NCBI GenBank assembly: GCA_963727635.1
Contig: CAVSHP010000015.1
Span: forward strand, 372,001 to 436,000
Source: SZUA-36 sp963727635
GTDB taxonomy: Bacteria; Pseudomonadota; Gammaproteobacteria; Xanthomonadales; SZUA-36
Length of the DNA stretch: 64,000 nucleotides
Direction: 5' to 3'
The notes under the pieces were generated by a model. It was not told where the DNA came from. It worked only from the letters and a program-made list of their open reading frames with translations, and made no database searches. Made by a program: the position numbers and the translations under genes. Below, piece by piece: positions 37,431 through 45,529 of the stretch (position 1 is the stretch's first letter; each line of letters starts with the position of its first letter).

Positions 37431-38149
37431 GGCTGAAGCCGTCCTTCCAGAAAATAGCGCGAACCCGGATGCACGAGTCGCACAGTGGTCACGGTCAGGC
37501 CGCGGCTGAAAGTTCGGCGCTTCACCACCAGGCAAGGATCGCTCCGGTCAATATCAAGCCAGGCCGCCTCCCCGGGTGTCGGCAACAGCGCCTCTATCGT
37601 ATAACTCGCCTCGCTCAAGGGCACTACTTCCAGCAGGTAATGGGTCGGTGTGGTCTGGCTGAAGTCCAGCGCCAGATAGTCCGGCGCGCAGCCGGGATTC
37701 ACCAGGCGGTCTTCGCACTGGATCGGCACGCCGTCTTCAAGGTGCACGATAATCGAATGAAACAACGCTGCACCGGCCTGCAACCCGAAGCTTGCCGCCT
37801 GCTCGGCATTCGCCCTGATACGCTTCAGGCTCTGCACTTTTGCCTCGTGCCTGTGGCCACGTTCGGTAATTTCCTCGTGCAGATCGCGTACCGTCAACGT
37901 CGAGGCAATGCGGTGCAGTTGCGCGACAAAGGTGCCGACGCCCTGGGTGCGCTGCACCAGTCCCTCGGCAGTGAGCTCGCGCAAGGCCCGGCTCACCGTC
38001 ATGCGGCTGACCCGGAACTGCGCCACCAGTTCGGACTCGGACGGCATCAAGTCGCCCGGCCGCCACCTGCCGGCGCTGATACCTGCACGTAAATGATTTT
38101 TGACCTTCAGATATTGCGGCTCTGGACCACGGGACAGTATTTTTGACAT
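37427..38149 (-). CDS. hutC: histidine utilisation repressor HutC (GntR family)
   Basis: 240 residues. N-terminal winged helix (SESELVAQFRVSRMTVSRAL RELTAEG) and a UTRA ligand domain (CEDRLVNPGCAPDYLALDF, THYLLEVVPLSEASYTIEA) are typical of HutC, which is released by urocanate. I chose ATG 38149 (MSKILSRGPEPQYLKVK); a start at 38185 would run through the operator. It is divergent from hutU with the TTGTATAGACAA element between. Confidence 0.93.
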   Translation of the reverse strand: MSKILSRGPEPQYLKVKNHLRAGISAGRWRPGDLMPSESELVAQFRVSRMTVSRALRELTAEGLVQRTQGVGTFVAQLHRIASTLTVRDLHEEITERGHRHEAKVQSLKRIRANAEQAASFGLQAGAALFHSIIVHLEDGVPIQCEDRLVNPGCAPDYLALDFSQTTPTHYLLEVVPLSEASYTIEALLPTPGEAAWLDIDRSDPCLVVKRRTFSRGLTVTTVRLVHPGSRYFLEGRLQP

Positions 38150-38174
38150 GGACAGAATGTTACTTGACTTTACT

Positions 38175-38186
38175 TGTATAGACAAC
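38175..38186. promoter_or_regulatory. putative HutC operator
   Basis: TTGTATAGACAA is a near-palindrome (TTGT/ACAA arms; TGTA-TA-GACA core). It lies in the 90-base gap between divergent hutC and hutU, similar to TGTA-N2-TACA sites that I recall for HutC in Pseudomonas. This position would repress both arms of the cluster. Confidence 0.6.
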
Positions 38187-38239
38187 TAAAGTTTCACCAG
38201 GTTTGTAATTCACACCACCATGCCAACCAGGAGTTCTCC

Positions 38240-39943
38240 ATGCCCGACACGTCCATCTCCGTTCATGCACAACCACGCGTCGTGCGCGCCCCGCGCGGCA
38301 CCGAACTCAGCTGCAAGAGCTGGCTCACCGAAGCCGCGTATCGGATGTTGCAGAACAATCTCGACCCCGAGGTGGCGGAAAACCCCGACGCGCTCGTCGT
38401 CTATGGCGGCATCGGCAAGGCGGCACGCAACTGGGATTGTTTCGAGGCGATACTGAAGTCGCTGAAAAACCTGGAAGCCGACGAAACACTGCTGATCCAG
38501 TCGGGCAAACCGGTTGGCGTGTTCAAGACGCATCCGGATGCGCCGCGTGTGCTGCTGGCCAACTCAAACCTGGTGCCGCACTGGGCCACCTGGGAACATT
38601 TCAACGAACTCGACCGCAAGGGCTTGATGATGTACGGCCAGATGACCGCCGGCTCATGGATCTACATCGGCAGCCAGGGCATTGTGCAAGGCACTTACGA
38701 GACCTTTGCCGAGGCCGGCCGACAGCATTACGGTGGCTCGCTGGAAGGTCGCTGGATACTGACCGCGGGGCTGGGAGGCATGGGTGGCGCGCAACCGCTG
38801 GCCGCCAGCTTTGCCGGCGCGGTGTCGTTGAACATCGAATGCCAGCAGTCGCGCATCGATTTCCGCCTGAAGACGCGCTATGTCGACGAGCAGGCCACCG
38901 ACCTCGACGACGCTTTGAAGCGCATTGCCAAGTACACGGCTGAGAAAAAGGCCGTCTCGATCGCCCTGCTGGGCAATGCCGCCGAGATACTGCCCGAGTT
39001 GGCGAGACGCTGTAAGAGCGGAGACGCCATCAAGCCCGATCTGGTCACCGACCAGACCTCGGCGCATGACCTGATCAACGGCTATCTGCCTCCGGGCTGG
39101 AGTGTCGAGCAGTGGCAGGCTGCGCAATCCGACACGAGCCAGCACGAGACGCTGCGCGACGCCGCTGCCCGGGGTTGCGCCGTGCACGTGCAGGCCATGC
39201 TGAACTTCCTGGCGATGGGTATACCGACCGTCGATTACGGCAACAACATCCGCCAGGTCGCTCTCGACCAAGGGGTAAAGAACGCTTTTGACTTTCCGGG
39301 CTTCGTCCCCGCCTACATCAGGCCGCTGTTCTGCGAAGGCAAGGGACCGTTCCGCTGGGTGGCGCTGTCGGGCGACCCCGAGGACATTTACAAGACCGAC
39401 GCCAAGCTCAAGGAACTGTTCCCACATCTCCAGCATGTGCATCGCTGGCTCGACATGGCACGCGATCGCATCGCTTTCCAGGGCCTGCCATCACGTATCT
39501 GCTGGCTGGGCCTCGGCGAGCGCCACATTGCTGGCATCGCCTTCAACGAGATGGTCAAGTCGGGCGAACTGAAGGCTCCTATCGTGATCGGTCGCGACCA
39601 CCTTGACAGCGGATCGGTCGCCAGCCCGAACCGCGAAACCGAATCGATGCTGGACGGCTCGGATGCCGTGTCCGACTGGCCGCTGTTGAACGCCTTGCTC
39701 AACACTGCAGGCGGTGCCACCTGGGTCAGTCTGCACCATGGTGGCGGCGTGGGTATGGGTTTCTCGCAACACGCGGGCGTGGTGATCGTGTGCGACGGCA
39801 GCGACGCCGCCACCCAAAGAATCGGGCGCGTGCTGTGGAACGACCCTGCCTCCGGTGTGATGCGTCATGCCGATGCCGGCTATGAGAGCGCCAGGCAATG
39901 CGCTCGCGAACAAGGCTTGAATATGCCGATGCTTGGCCGTTGA
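38240..39943 (+). CDS. hutU: urocanate hydratase
   Basis: 567 residues. HutU converts urocanate to imidazolone propionate with tightly bound NAD+. Visible motifs: RNWDCFEAILKSLKNLEADE, LIQSGKPVGVFKTH, LTAGLGGMGGAQPLAASFAG (NAD site), LRDAAARGCAVHVQAMLNFL, FPGFVPAYIRPLFCEGKGPF and HHGGGVGMGFSQHAG. ATG 38240 follows CCAGGAG; upstream in-frame ATG at 38174 lies in the operator. hutH follows 20 bases later. Confidence 0.97.
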   Translation: MPDTSISVHAQPRVVRAPRGTELSCKSWLTEAAYRMLQNNLDPEVAENPDALVVYGGIGKAARNWDCFEAILKSLKNLEADETLLIQSGKPVGVFKTHPDAPRVLLANSNLVPHWATWEHFNELDRKGLMMYGQMTAGSWIYIGSQGIVQGTYETFAEAGRQHYGGSLEGRWILTAGLGGMGGAQPLAASFAGAVSLNIECQQSRIDFRLKTRYVDEQATDLDDALKRIAKYTAEKKAVSIALLGNAAEILPELARRCKSGDAIKPDLVTDQTSAHDLINGYLPPGWSVEQWQAAQSDTSQHETLRDAAARGCAVHVQAMLNFLAMGIPTVDYGNNIRQVALDQGVKNAFDFPGFVPAYIRPLFCEGKGPFRWVALSGDPEDIYKTDAKLKELFPHLQHVHRWLDMARDRIAFQGLPSRICWLGLGERHIAGIAFNEMVKSGELKAPIVIGRDHLDSGSVASPNRETESMLDGSDAVSDWPLLNALLNTAGGATWVSLHHGGGVGMGFSQHAGVVIVCDGSDAATQRIGRVLWNDPASGVMRHADAGYESARQCAREQGLNMPMLGR

Positions 39944-39963
39944 TCAGCAGCAAAGAGAAGACA

Positions 39964-41508
39964 ATGACACGCCTAGAAATCACGCCTGGCCATCTGACAC
40001 TTGAACACTTGCGCGCCATCCGCGCCGGTGGCGTTACGCTGGCGCTGCATGCCAGCGCCGTCGAGGCCATCCGCCGCAGCGCTGCCGTGGTGCAGGCCGC
40101 GGCCGCAGATGACACACCCGTCTATGGCGTCAACACCGGATTTGGCAAGCTGGCAAGCAAACGCATCAGCAAGGAACAACTGGCTACCTTGCAGCGCAAC
40201 CTGATCCGATCGCATAGCGTCGGTGTCGGTGCGCCGCTCGCGCCGTCGGTGGTGCGGCTGATACTGGCAATGAAGGCGGCGAGCCTGGCGCGCGGACATT
40301 CGGGCGTGCGCCAGGTCGTCATCGACACCTTGCTGGCGGTCTTCAATGCCGGTCTCGTGCCCTACGTGCCGGCGCAAGGGTCGGTGGGCGCGTCGGGCGA
40401 TCTCGCGCCGCTCGCGCACATGACGCTGGCCTTATTGGGCGAAGGTGAGATGCTCGTCGATGGCGAGCGCCGACCTGCGCTGCCCGAGCTTGAGCGTGCC
40501 GGTATCGCGCCGCTGGTGCTTGGCCCCAAGGAGGGGCTGGCCCTGATCAACGGTACGCAAACCTCGACCGCCCTGGCGCTCGAAGGCCTGCTGCGCTTTG
40601 AGCACCTGTTTGCCAGCGCGCTGCTCAGCGGCGCCCTGAGCCTGGACGCCGCACGCGGCAGCGATGGCCCATTCGATGCGCGCATCCACGCGGTGCGCGG
40701 CCAACCCGGCCAGATCGAGACGGCCGATGTCTATCGCCGGCTGCTTGCCGGCAGTGAGATCCGCCAGTCGCACCGCGACGGCGACGAGCGCGTGCAAGAC
40801 CCCTACTGCCTGCGCTGCCAGCCGCAGGTGATGGGTGCCTGCCTGGACCAAAGCCGCTATGTGGCGGGCGTGCTTTTGCGCGAAGCCAACGCTGTGACCG
40901 ACAACCCGCTGGTGTTTGCCGATGATGATGGCGCCGTAATGCTGTCAGGTGGCAACTTCCACGCGGAGCCGGTGGCTTTGGCTGCCGACGCGCTGGCCTG
41001 CGCGATTGCCGAAATCGGCGCGATTGCCGAACGCCGCATCGCGATGCTGATCGATGCGTCGGTGTCGCGTCTGCCGCCGTTCCTGACCGAAAACGCCGGA
41101 CTCAACTCGGGTTTCATGATTTCCCATGTCACCGCAGCGGCATTGGCCAGCGAAAACAAATCGCTCGCACATCCGGCCAGCGTTGACAGCCTGCCCACTT
41201 CGGCCAATCAGGAAGACCATGTGTCGATGGCCACCTTCGGCGCGCGCCGTCTTGGTCCCATGCTGGACAATAGCTCGCACATTATTGGCATCGAACTGCT
41301 AACGGCAGCGCAAGGCATAGAATTCTTGCGACCGCTGCGAAGCTCGGATGCACTCGAGCAGGTGCATGCGCTGCTGCGCGAGACCTGTCCCGCGATGCCG
41401 ACCGACCACTACCTTGCGCCGAGCATAGAGGCCGCCACCACCCTGGTCTCGGGTGATGCGCTGGCGCAAATGGTGCGCAAGGTGGGTGGCATGGTCGTGC
41501 TGCCCTGA
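39964..41508 (+). CDS. hutH: histidine ammonia-lyase
   Basis: 514 residues. HutH deaminates histidine to urocanate, the first step. The MIO prosthetic group forms from Ala143-Ser144-Gly145 in GSVGASGDLAPLAHM. Other conserved parts are YGVNTGFGKLASKRI, QDPYCLRCQPQVMGA and NQEDHVSMATFGARRL. It is the second gene of the hutU-hutH arm. No hutG, hutF or hutE is in the window, so formimino-glutamate must be processed elsewhere. Confidence 0.97.
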   Translation: MTRLEITPGHLTLEHLRAIRAGGVTLALHASAVEAIRRSAAVVQAAAADDTPVYGVNTGFGKLASKRISKEQLATLQRNLIRSHSVGVGAPLAPSVVRLILAMKAASLARGHSGVRQVVIDTLLAVFNAGLVPYVPAQGSVGASGDLAPLAHMTLALLGEGEMLVDGERRPALPELERAGIAPLVLGPKEGLALINGTQTSTALALEGLLRFEHLFASALLSGALSLDAARGSDGPFDARIHAVRGQPGQIETADVYRRLLAGSEIRQSHRDGDERVQDPYCLRCQPQVMGACLDQSRYVAGVLLREANAVTDNPLVFADDDGAVMLSGGNFHAEPVALAADALACAIAEIGAIAERRIAMLIDASVSRLPPFLTENAGLNSGFMISHVTAAALASENKSLAHPASVDSLPTSANQEDHVSMATFGARRLGPMLDNSSHIIGIELLTAAQGIEFLRPLRSSDALEQVHALLRETCPAMPTDHYLAPSIEAATTLVSGDALAQMVRKVGGMVVLP

Positions 41509-41667
41509 GCCCGGCCAGAGCCGCCGAGATTCAGCGTTCGGGCGTGTCCGTGTCCTCAAACCAGCCAGTCAACTCCACTCCCGCGGCGGCGAGCAGGCTG
41601 GGGAGCCAGCCGGGTTGTGACATGATCTCGTTCGAAATCGTAACTTGTCACTGCCGTCGTAATTGAC
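41509..41667. other. gap between convergent hutH and yjiH-like gene
   Basis: Contains one minus-strand reading frame of 30 codons (41623-41531) starting MSQPGWLPSLLAAAGVEL. I do not recognise it and see no clear ribosome-binding site. It may be a gene remnant. Confidence 0.3.
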
Positions 41668-42993
41668 TTAAACAATTAATCCCGATGAAACCAACAACCA
41701 TGCTACCGGGGCTGCGATCAACACCGTCAAGGCTACCCGCTCAAACCAAATAATCACCAGGTCCTTGATGGTTAGCGGTATTTTTGTGGCTAATACACAA
41801 GGAATTGAAGCGGAAAAGAACAGTATTGATGAAATTGAGACCACACCTGCGACAAAGCGAGGTACCAATTCCGCATCTTTAAGCAGTAAAGCGGGTAAAA
41901 ACATTTCCGCTAATGAGCTGGCAATAGCCTTGCTGAATTCCACTGGTTCAGGTATCCGGGTTATCCAGGCAAAGGGATAAAACAAATAGCCTGCTGCATC
42001 GAAAAACGGTGTGTATTTTGATAATAATAAACCAATGATACCGACTGACATAATCGACGCCAGAATGCTCATTGTCATGACAAAGCCCGCTACAAAGGTG
42101 GACTTAACATTGACGAAGACATTACCCGCTACGGCAAAAATTGCCAAGCCTTCATCCAGGGCTTTGCTTAAACGACTTTGTTGGCCATTAGGCAAGGCGG
42201 CTTCAGCCACCGGTTTAAAATCTTCCGACTCAATATGATTCATCTGATGGATGGGATAGATACGCGCTGTAATGGCAGTGACAATAAAGGTGATGATCAG
42301 GGTTGCCCCAAAAAATACCCCCCACATCGACATGAGATTCAGTGTTTTGGCAACAATAATCATAAAGGTAACCGACACGGTCGAGAATCCAGTCGCAATA
42401 ATTGCCGCTTCTCTTAGTGAGTAACCACCATCGCGGTACACTTTTCCGGTAATTAGCAGCCCAATTGAATAACTGCCGACGAAGGAAGCCATCGCATCAA
42501 TTGCTGATTTGCCTGGTGTTTTCCAGATTTTCTTCATGACGGGTTGCATGAAAACCCCGACCAATTCCAACAAGCCATAGTCAATCAGGAAAGACAGAAA
42601 GATGGCCCCCAGTGGCACGATCAAGCCGACTGAAATAACCAGCTTCTCGTATAAAAAGGGCAACATATCTTTCTCCAACAGGAGTTGTGGCCCAATATTG
42701 AATATATATAATGTTGCGAACAGGATCCCCATCAACTTTAATGCCGAAAGCACCAGTTCCACCTTGGTATCACGCCAGGTATTGGTAATAAAGGGATAAA
42801 GACCACCAGCAGTGATCACCAGATAAGCATAGATCTTAACGCCCTCAGGAAAGTTGGCTCTGAAATAGGAAACCAAATGATCCAATGGAATACTGGATGT
42901 TCCATTGATGGTTATGCTTATAAAAAAGAAAAATATGCCAATGGTGGCAAAGGCAAACATTTTGACCAGGTTGAATGAACGAGCGTTATCCAT
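41668..42993 (-). CDS. YjiH-family transporter with nucleoside-recognition (Gate) domains
   Basis: 441 residues, about ten hydrophobic segments. Two gate-like regions are visible (GAIFLSFLIDYGLLELVGVF, FVGSYSIGLLITGKVYRDG; and in the second half SSLAEMFLPALLLKDAE, FFSASIPCVLATKIPLTIKD), as in the YjiH/nucleoside-recognition family. Substrates of this family are not established. Its place beside hutUH suggests uptake of histidine or urocanate, which is inference. It is much AT-richer than the hut genes, so it may have a separate origin. Confidence 0.75.
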   Translation of the reverse strand: MDNARSFNLVKMFAFATIGIFFFFISITINGTSSIPLDHLVSYFRANFPEGVKIYAYLVITAGGLYPFITNTWRDTKVELVLSALKLMGILFATLYIFNIGPQLLLEKDMLPFLYEKLVISVGLIVPLGAIFLSFLIDYGLLELVGVFMQPVMKKIWKTPGKSAIDAMASFVGSYSIGLLITGKVYRDGGYSLREAAIIATGFSTVSVTFMIIVAKTLNLMSMWGVFFGATLIITFIVTAITARIYPIHQMNHIESEDFKPVAEAALPNGQQSRLSKALDEGLAIFAVAGNVFVNVKSTFVAGFVMTMSILASIMSVGIIGLLLSKYTPFFDAAGYLFYPFAWITRIPEPVEFSKAIASSLAEMFLPALLLKDAELVPRFVAGVVSISSILFFSASIPCVLATKIPLTIKDLVIIWFERVALTVLIAAPVAWLLVSSGLIV

Positions 42994-43041
42994 TTTCCGC
43001 CGCTAAGTTGTCAGTACCAAAATAAAGCAACGTACCACTAA

Positions 43042-43131
43042 TGCTGCATCAGCGGTGAGTGCGAAGATTGTTCTGAAACGGCTGGAGATGGCATCGTGGA
43101 AAGTGTAACGTAGGAAGTGGCAGGTGACCAT
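43042..43131. repeat. 90 bp direct repeat, copy B (mutS 5'-end remnant)
   Basis: About 89% identical to 35315-35404. On the minus strand it still reads MPSPAVSEQSSHSPLMQH and then stops, against MPSPAVSDHSSHTPLMQQ in intact mutS. It marks the ancestral mutS-pncC junction at the right edge of the hut island. Confidence 0.88.
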
Positions 43132-43189
43132 AATGCACCCGCCAAAGTTTGAGGAACATCAGCCCGCATAACAGGATGGGACCGGACCA

Positions 43190-43693
43190 ATGTCGGATTT
43201 TGAATCACAAGTCAACGTACTGCTGGCGCAAATAGCGGACCTGTTGACCGCACGCAATTGGCGAATGGCAACCGCTGAATCCTGCACCGGTGGCTGGATT
43301 GCCAAGTGCTGCACCGACGTGGCGGGCAGCTCTGCCTGGTTTGACCGGGCATACGTCACTTACAGCTACCGTGCAAAGGAGCAGATGCTGGGTGTTTCGC
43401 ATGACGATCTCGTCAGGCACGGTGCGGTCAGCGAAACAATTGCAAGGCAGATGGCCCTGGGCGCCAAACAGCACTCCAAAGCTGCCGTCATCGTATCCGC
43501 CACCGGTATTGCAGGACCGGGTGGCGGCATGCCCGGCAAGCCGGTTGGCCTGGTGCACTTTGGCTGGTGTATCGGTGACCTTCCCACGGTTTGCGATGCG
43601 GCGGTATTTGAGGGTGATCGCCAGGCCGTGCGTCAGCAGACGGTCATGCACGCACTGCAGGGGATCATATTGCGCGTGAGTGCATTGGACTGA
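43190..43693 (+). CDS. pncC: nicotinamide-nucleotide amidohydrolase PncC (CinA C-terminal domain)
   Basis: 167 residues of the CinA C-terminal domain. It has the catalytic-serine motif MATAESCTGGWIAKC, VTYSYRAKEQMLGV, and SATGIAGPGGGMPGKPVGLV. PncC deamidates NMN in the pyridine nucleotide cycle. It stands upstream of recA as in many gammaproteobacteria. It is short, without the N-terminal MoaB-like domain of full CinA. Confidence 0.93.
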   Translation: MSDFESQVNVLLAQIADLLTARNWRMATAESCTGGWIAKCCTDVAGSSAWFDRAYVTYSYRAKEQMLGVSHDDLVRHGAVSETIARQMALGAKQHSKAAVIVSATGIAGPGGGMPGKPVGLVHFGWCIGDLPTVCDAAVFEGDRQAVRQQTVMHALQGIILRVSALD

Positions 43694-43927
43694 TTTTTTG
43701 GATATTTTGAGATTATCGCAATTTGAGAATGAGCTGTTACACACTACGCCCAACAATAGAACCCCAGGCGATAACGGCCAGGCAGTAACAACCGGCCCGA
43801 AGCAGATTTCCGCTGTAGATTGTAGGAATTTGCAGCGCTGACCGAAACGGGGCTTAAGACGCAGACAGGCCTGTGTCATAATGCCGCTTAGCGGTAAAAA
43901 CCAGTTAAATTCATAGGAGAGTACCAG

Positions 43928-44959
43928 TTGGATAACAACAAAAAGCAGGCGCTGACGGCAGCGTTGTCCCAGATTGAAAAGCAATTCGGCAAGGGCGCGA
44001 TCATGCGTATGGGCGATGGTTCCCCGCAGCGGAACGTCGAAGTGATTTCCACCGGTTCACTGGCAATCGATGTAGCGCTCGGAATCGGCGGTTTACCACG
44101 CGGACGTGTCGTTGAAATTTATGGTCCCGAGTCGAGCGGTAAGACAACACTTACCCTGCAGGTGATCGCGGAAGCGCAAAAACTGGGTGGTACCGCGGCT
44201 TTTGTTGATGCCGAGCACGCACTCGATCCGCAGTATGCCGAAAACCTTGGTGTCAACGTGGAAGACCTGCTGGTCTCTCAACCGGATACCGGTGAACAGG
44301 CCCTGGAGATCACCGATATGCTGGTACGCTCCGGCGCCGTGGATATCGTGGTGGTGGATTCTGTCGCAGCATTGACACCCAAGGCCGAAATCGAAGGTGA
44401 GATGGGCGACCGTCACGTCGGTCTGCAGGCCCGTCTGATGTCACAGGCCTTACGCAAGTTGACGGCCAACATACAGCGCTCAAATTGCATGGTGGTGTTT
44501 ATCAACCAGATCCGTATGAAGATCGGTGTGATGTTTGGCAGTCCGGAAACGACCACCGGCGGTAACGCGCTCAAATTCTATTCCTCCGTGCGTCTGGACA
44601 TCCGCCGCATCGGCGCGATCAAGAAAGGCGACGAGGTTATCGGTAACGAGACACGGGTCAAGGTCGTCAAGAACAAGATGGCGCCGCCCTTCAAACAGGC
44701 AGAATTCGAGATTCTCTATGGCAAGGGTATCTCAAAACTCGGTGAACTGATCGATCTTGGTGTTGCCAACGGTATCGTGGAAAAATCCGGTGCCTGGTAC
44801 AGCTATGGGAAAGACAGGATTGGCCAGGGCAAGGAAAATGCCCGCACATATTTGGAAGAGCATCCCGAAACCGCGGTGGAAATCGAAGCTCGTTTGCGCG
44901 CCGTGTTGCTGCCGAAGAGGGAACCCAAGGAAGCAACCCTAAAACCCGTAGAAGCTTAG
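43928..44959 (+). CDS. recA: recombinase RecA
   Basis: 343 residues. Walker A GPESSGKTTLTLQVIAEAQK, VVDSVAALTPKAEIEGEMGD and the L2 loop region GSPETTTGGNALKFYSSVR are intact. The start is TTG 43928 (LDNNKKQALTAALSQIEKQF) after TAGGAGA. I see no CTGT-N8-ACAG LexA box in the 230 bases upstream. It lies in pncC-recA-recX-alaS-csrA order. Confidence 0.98.
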   Translation: MDNNKKQALTAALSQIEKQFGKGAIMRMGDGSPQRNVEVISTGSLAIDVALGIGGLPRGRVVEIYGPESSGKTTLTLQVIAEAQKLGGTAAFVDAEHALDPQYAENLGVNVEDLLVSQPDTGEQALEITDMLVRSGAVDIVVVDSVAALTPKAEIEGEMGDRHVGLQARLMSQALRKLTANIQRSNCMVVFINQIRMKIGVMFGSPETTTGGNALKFYSSVRLDIRRIGAIKKGDEVIGNETRVKVVKNKMAPPFKQAEFEILYGKGISKLGELIDLGVANGIVEKSGAWYSYGKDRIGQGKENARTYLEEHPETAVEIEARLRAVLLPKREPKEATLKPVEA

Positions 44960-44972
44960 ACCGGGGGCTCGA

Positions 44973-45446
44973 ATGGTGCGTGGCAAGACTGCGCGTGAAT
45001 TGACAGAGACAGAGGTCCATGAAATCGCGGTGCGCTATCTGACGCGCCGCGAATACGGCGTAGAAGAACTCAGGCAAAAGCTTATTCAGCGGGGTTGCGA
45101 TGCAACAACCGCCGATAAGGTGGTTTGTGGCCTCGCCGATGAAAACCTGGTCTCAGATCAAAGATTCACGGAGATGTTTGTCCGCACGCGTATGCAGCAG
45201 CTTAACGGACCGGTAAAAATACGCGGTGAACTGCGCGGCCTGGGTATTTCCGACCATCTGATTGCGCAGGCCATGCCCGATGAACGCGATACCTGGTTTG
45301 ACATCGCAAGCAAATGGGCGGGTAAACGCTGTAAAGGCGAGCTGGACTACGCCGGTCGCGCAAAAATTTACCGCGGCCTGATCAATCGGGGTTTTACCCA
45401 TGATCAGGCAAATGTCGCGCTGGACCGTTTAAATTCACCTGATTGA
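44973..45446 (+). CDS. recX: regulatory protein RecX
   Basis: 157 residues with three-helix repeats: AVRYLTRREYGVEELRQKLI, CDATTADKVVCGLADENLVS, DQRFTEMFVRTRMQQLNGPV and IYRGLINRGFTHDQANVAL. RecX blocks RecA filament growth. It starts 13 bases after recA, so it is co-transcribed. Confidence 0.93.
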   Translation: MVRGKTARELTETEVHEIAVRYLTRREYGVEELRQKLIQRGCDATTADKVVCGLADENLVSDQRFTEMFVRTRMQQLNGPVKIRGELRGLGISDHLIAQAMPDERDTWFDIASKWAGKRCKGELDYAGRAKIYRGLINRGFTHDQANVALDRLNSPD

Positions 45447-45529
45447 TTCCTTCGTCCGCCATGTTTCTGTAAACTTGCACCCCCGTTACGCGCATGTAGC
45501 GTTTTTTGTAGTTTTAAGGCAGGAAAATT

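Noticed and set aside
35405..43041. Transposon or integrase responsible for the hut island
   Set aside because: No transposase, integrase or terminal inverted repeats are visible; only the mutS 5'-end duplication marks the edges.
43700..43927. LexA box upstream of recA
   Set aside because: Only half-sites such as CTGTAGATTGTA and CTGTTACACACT are present; none has the second half.
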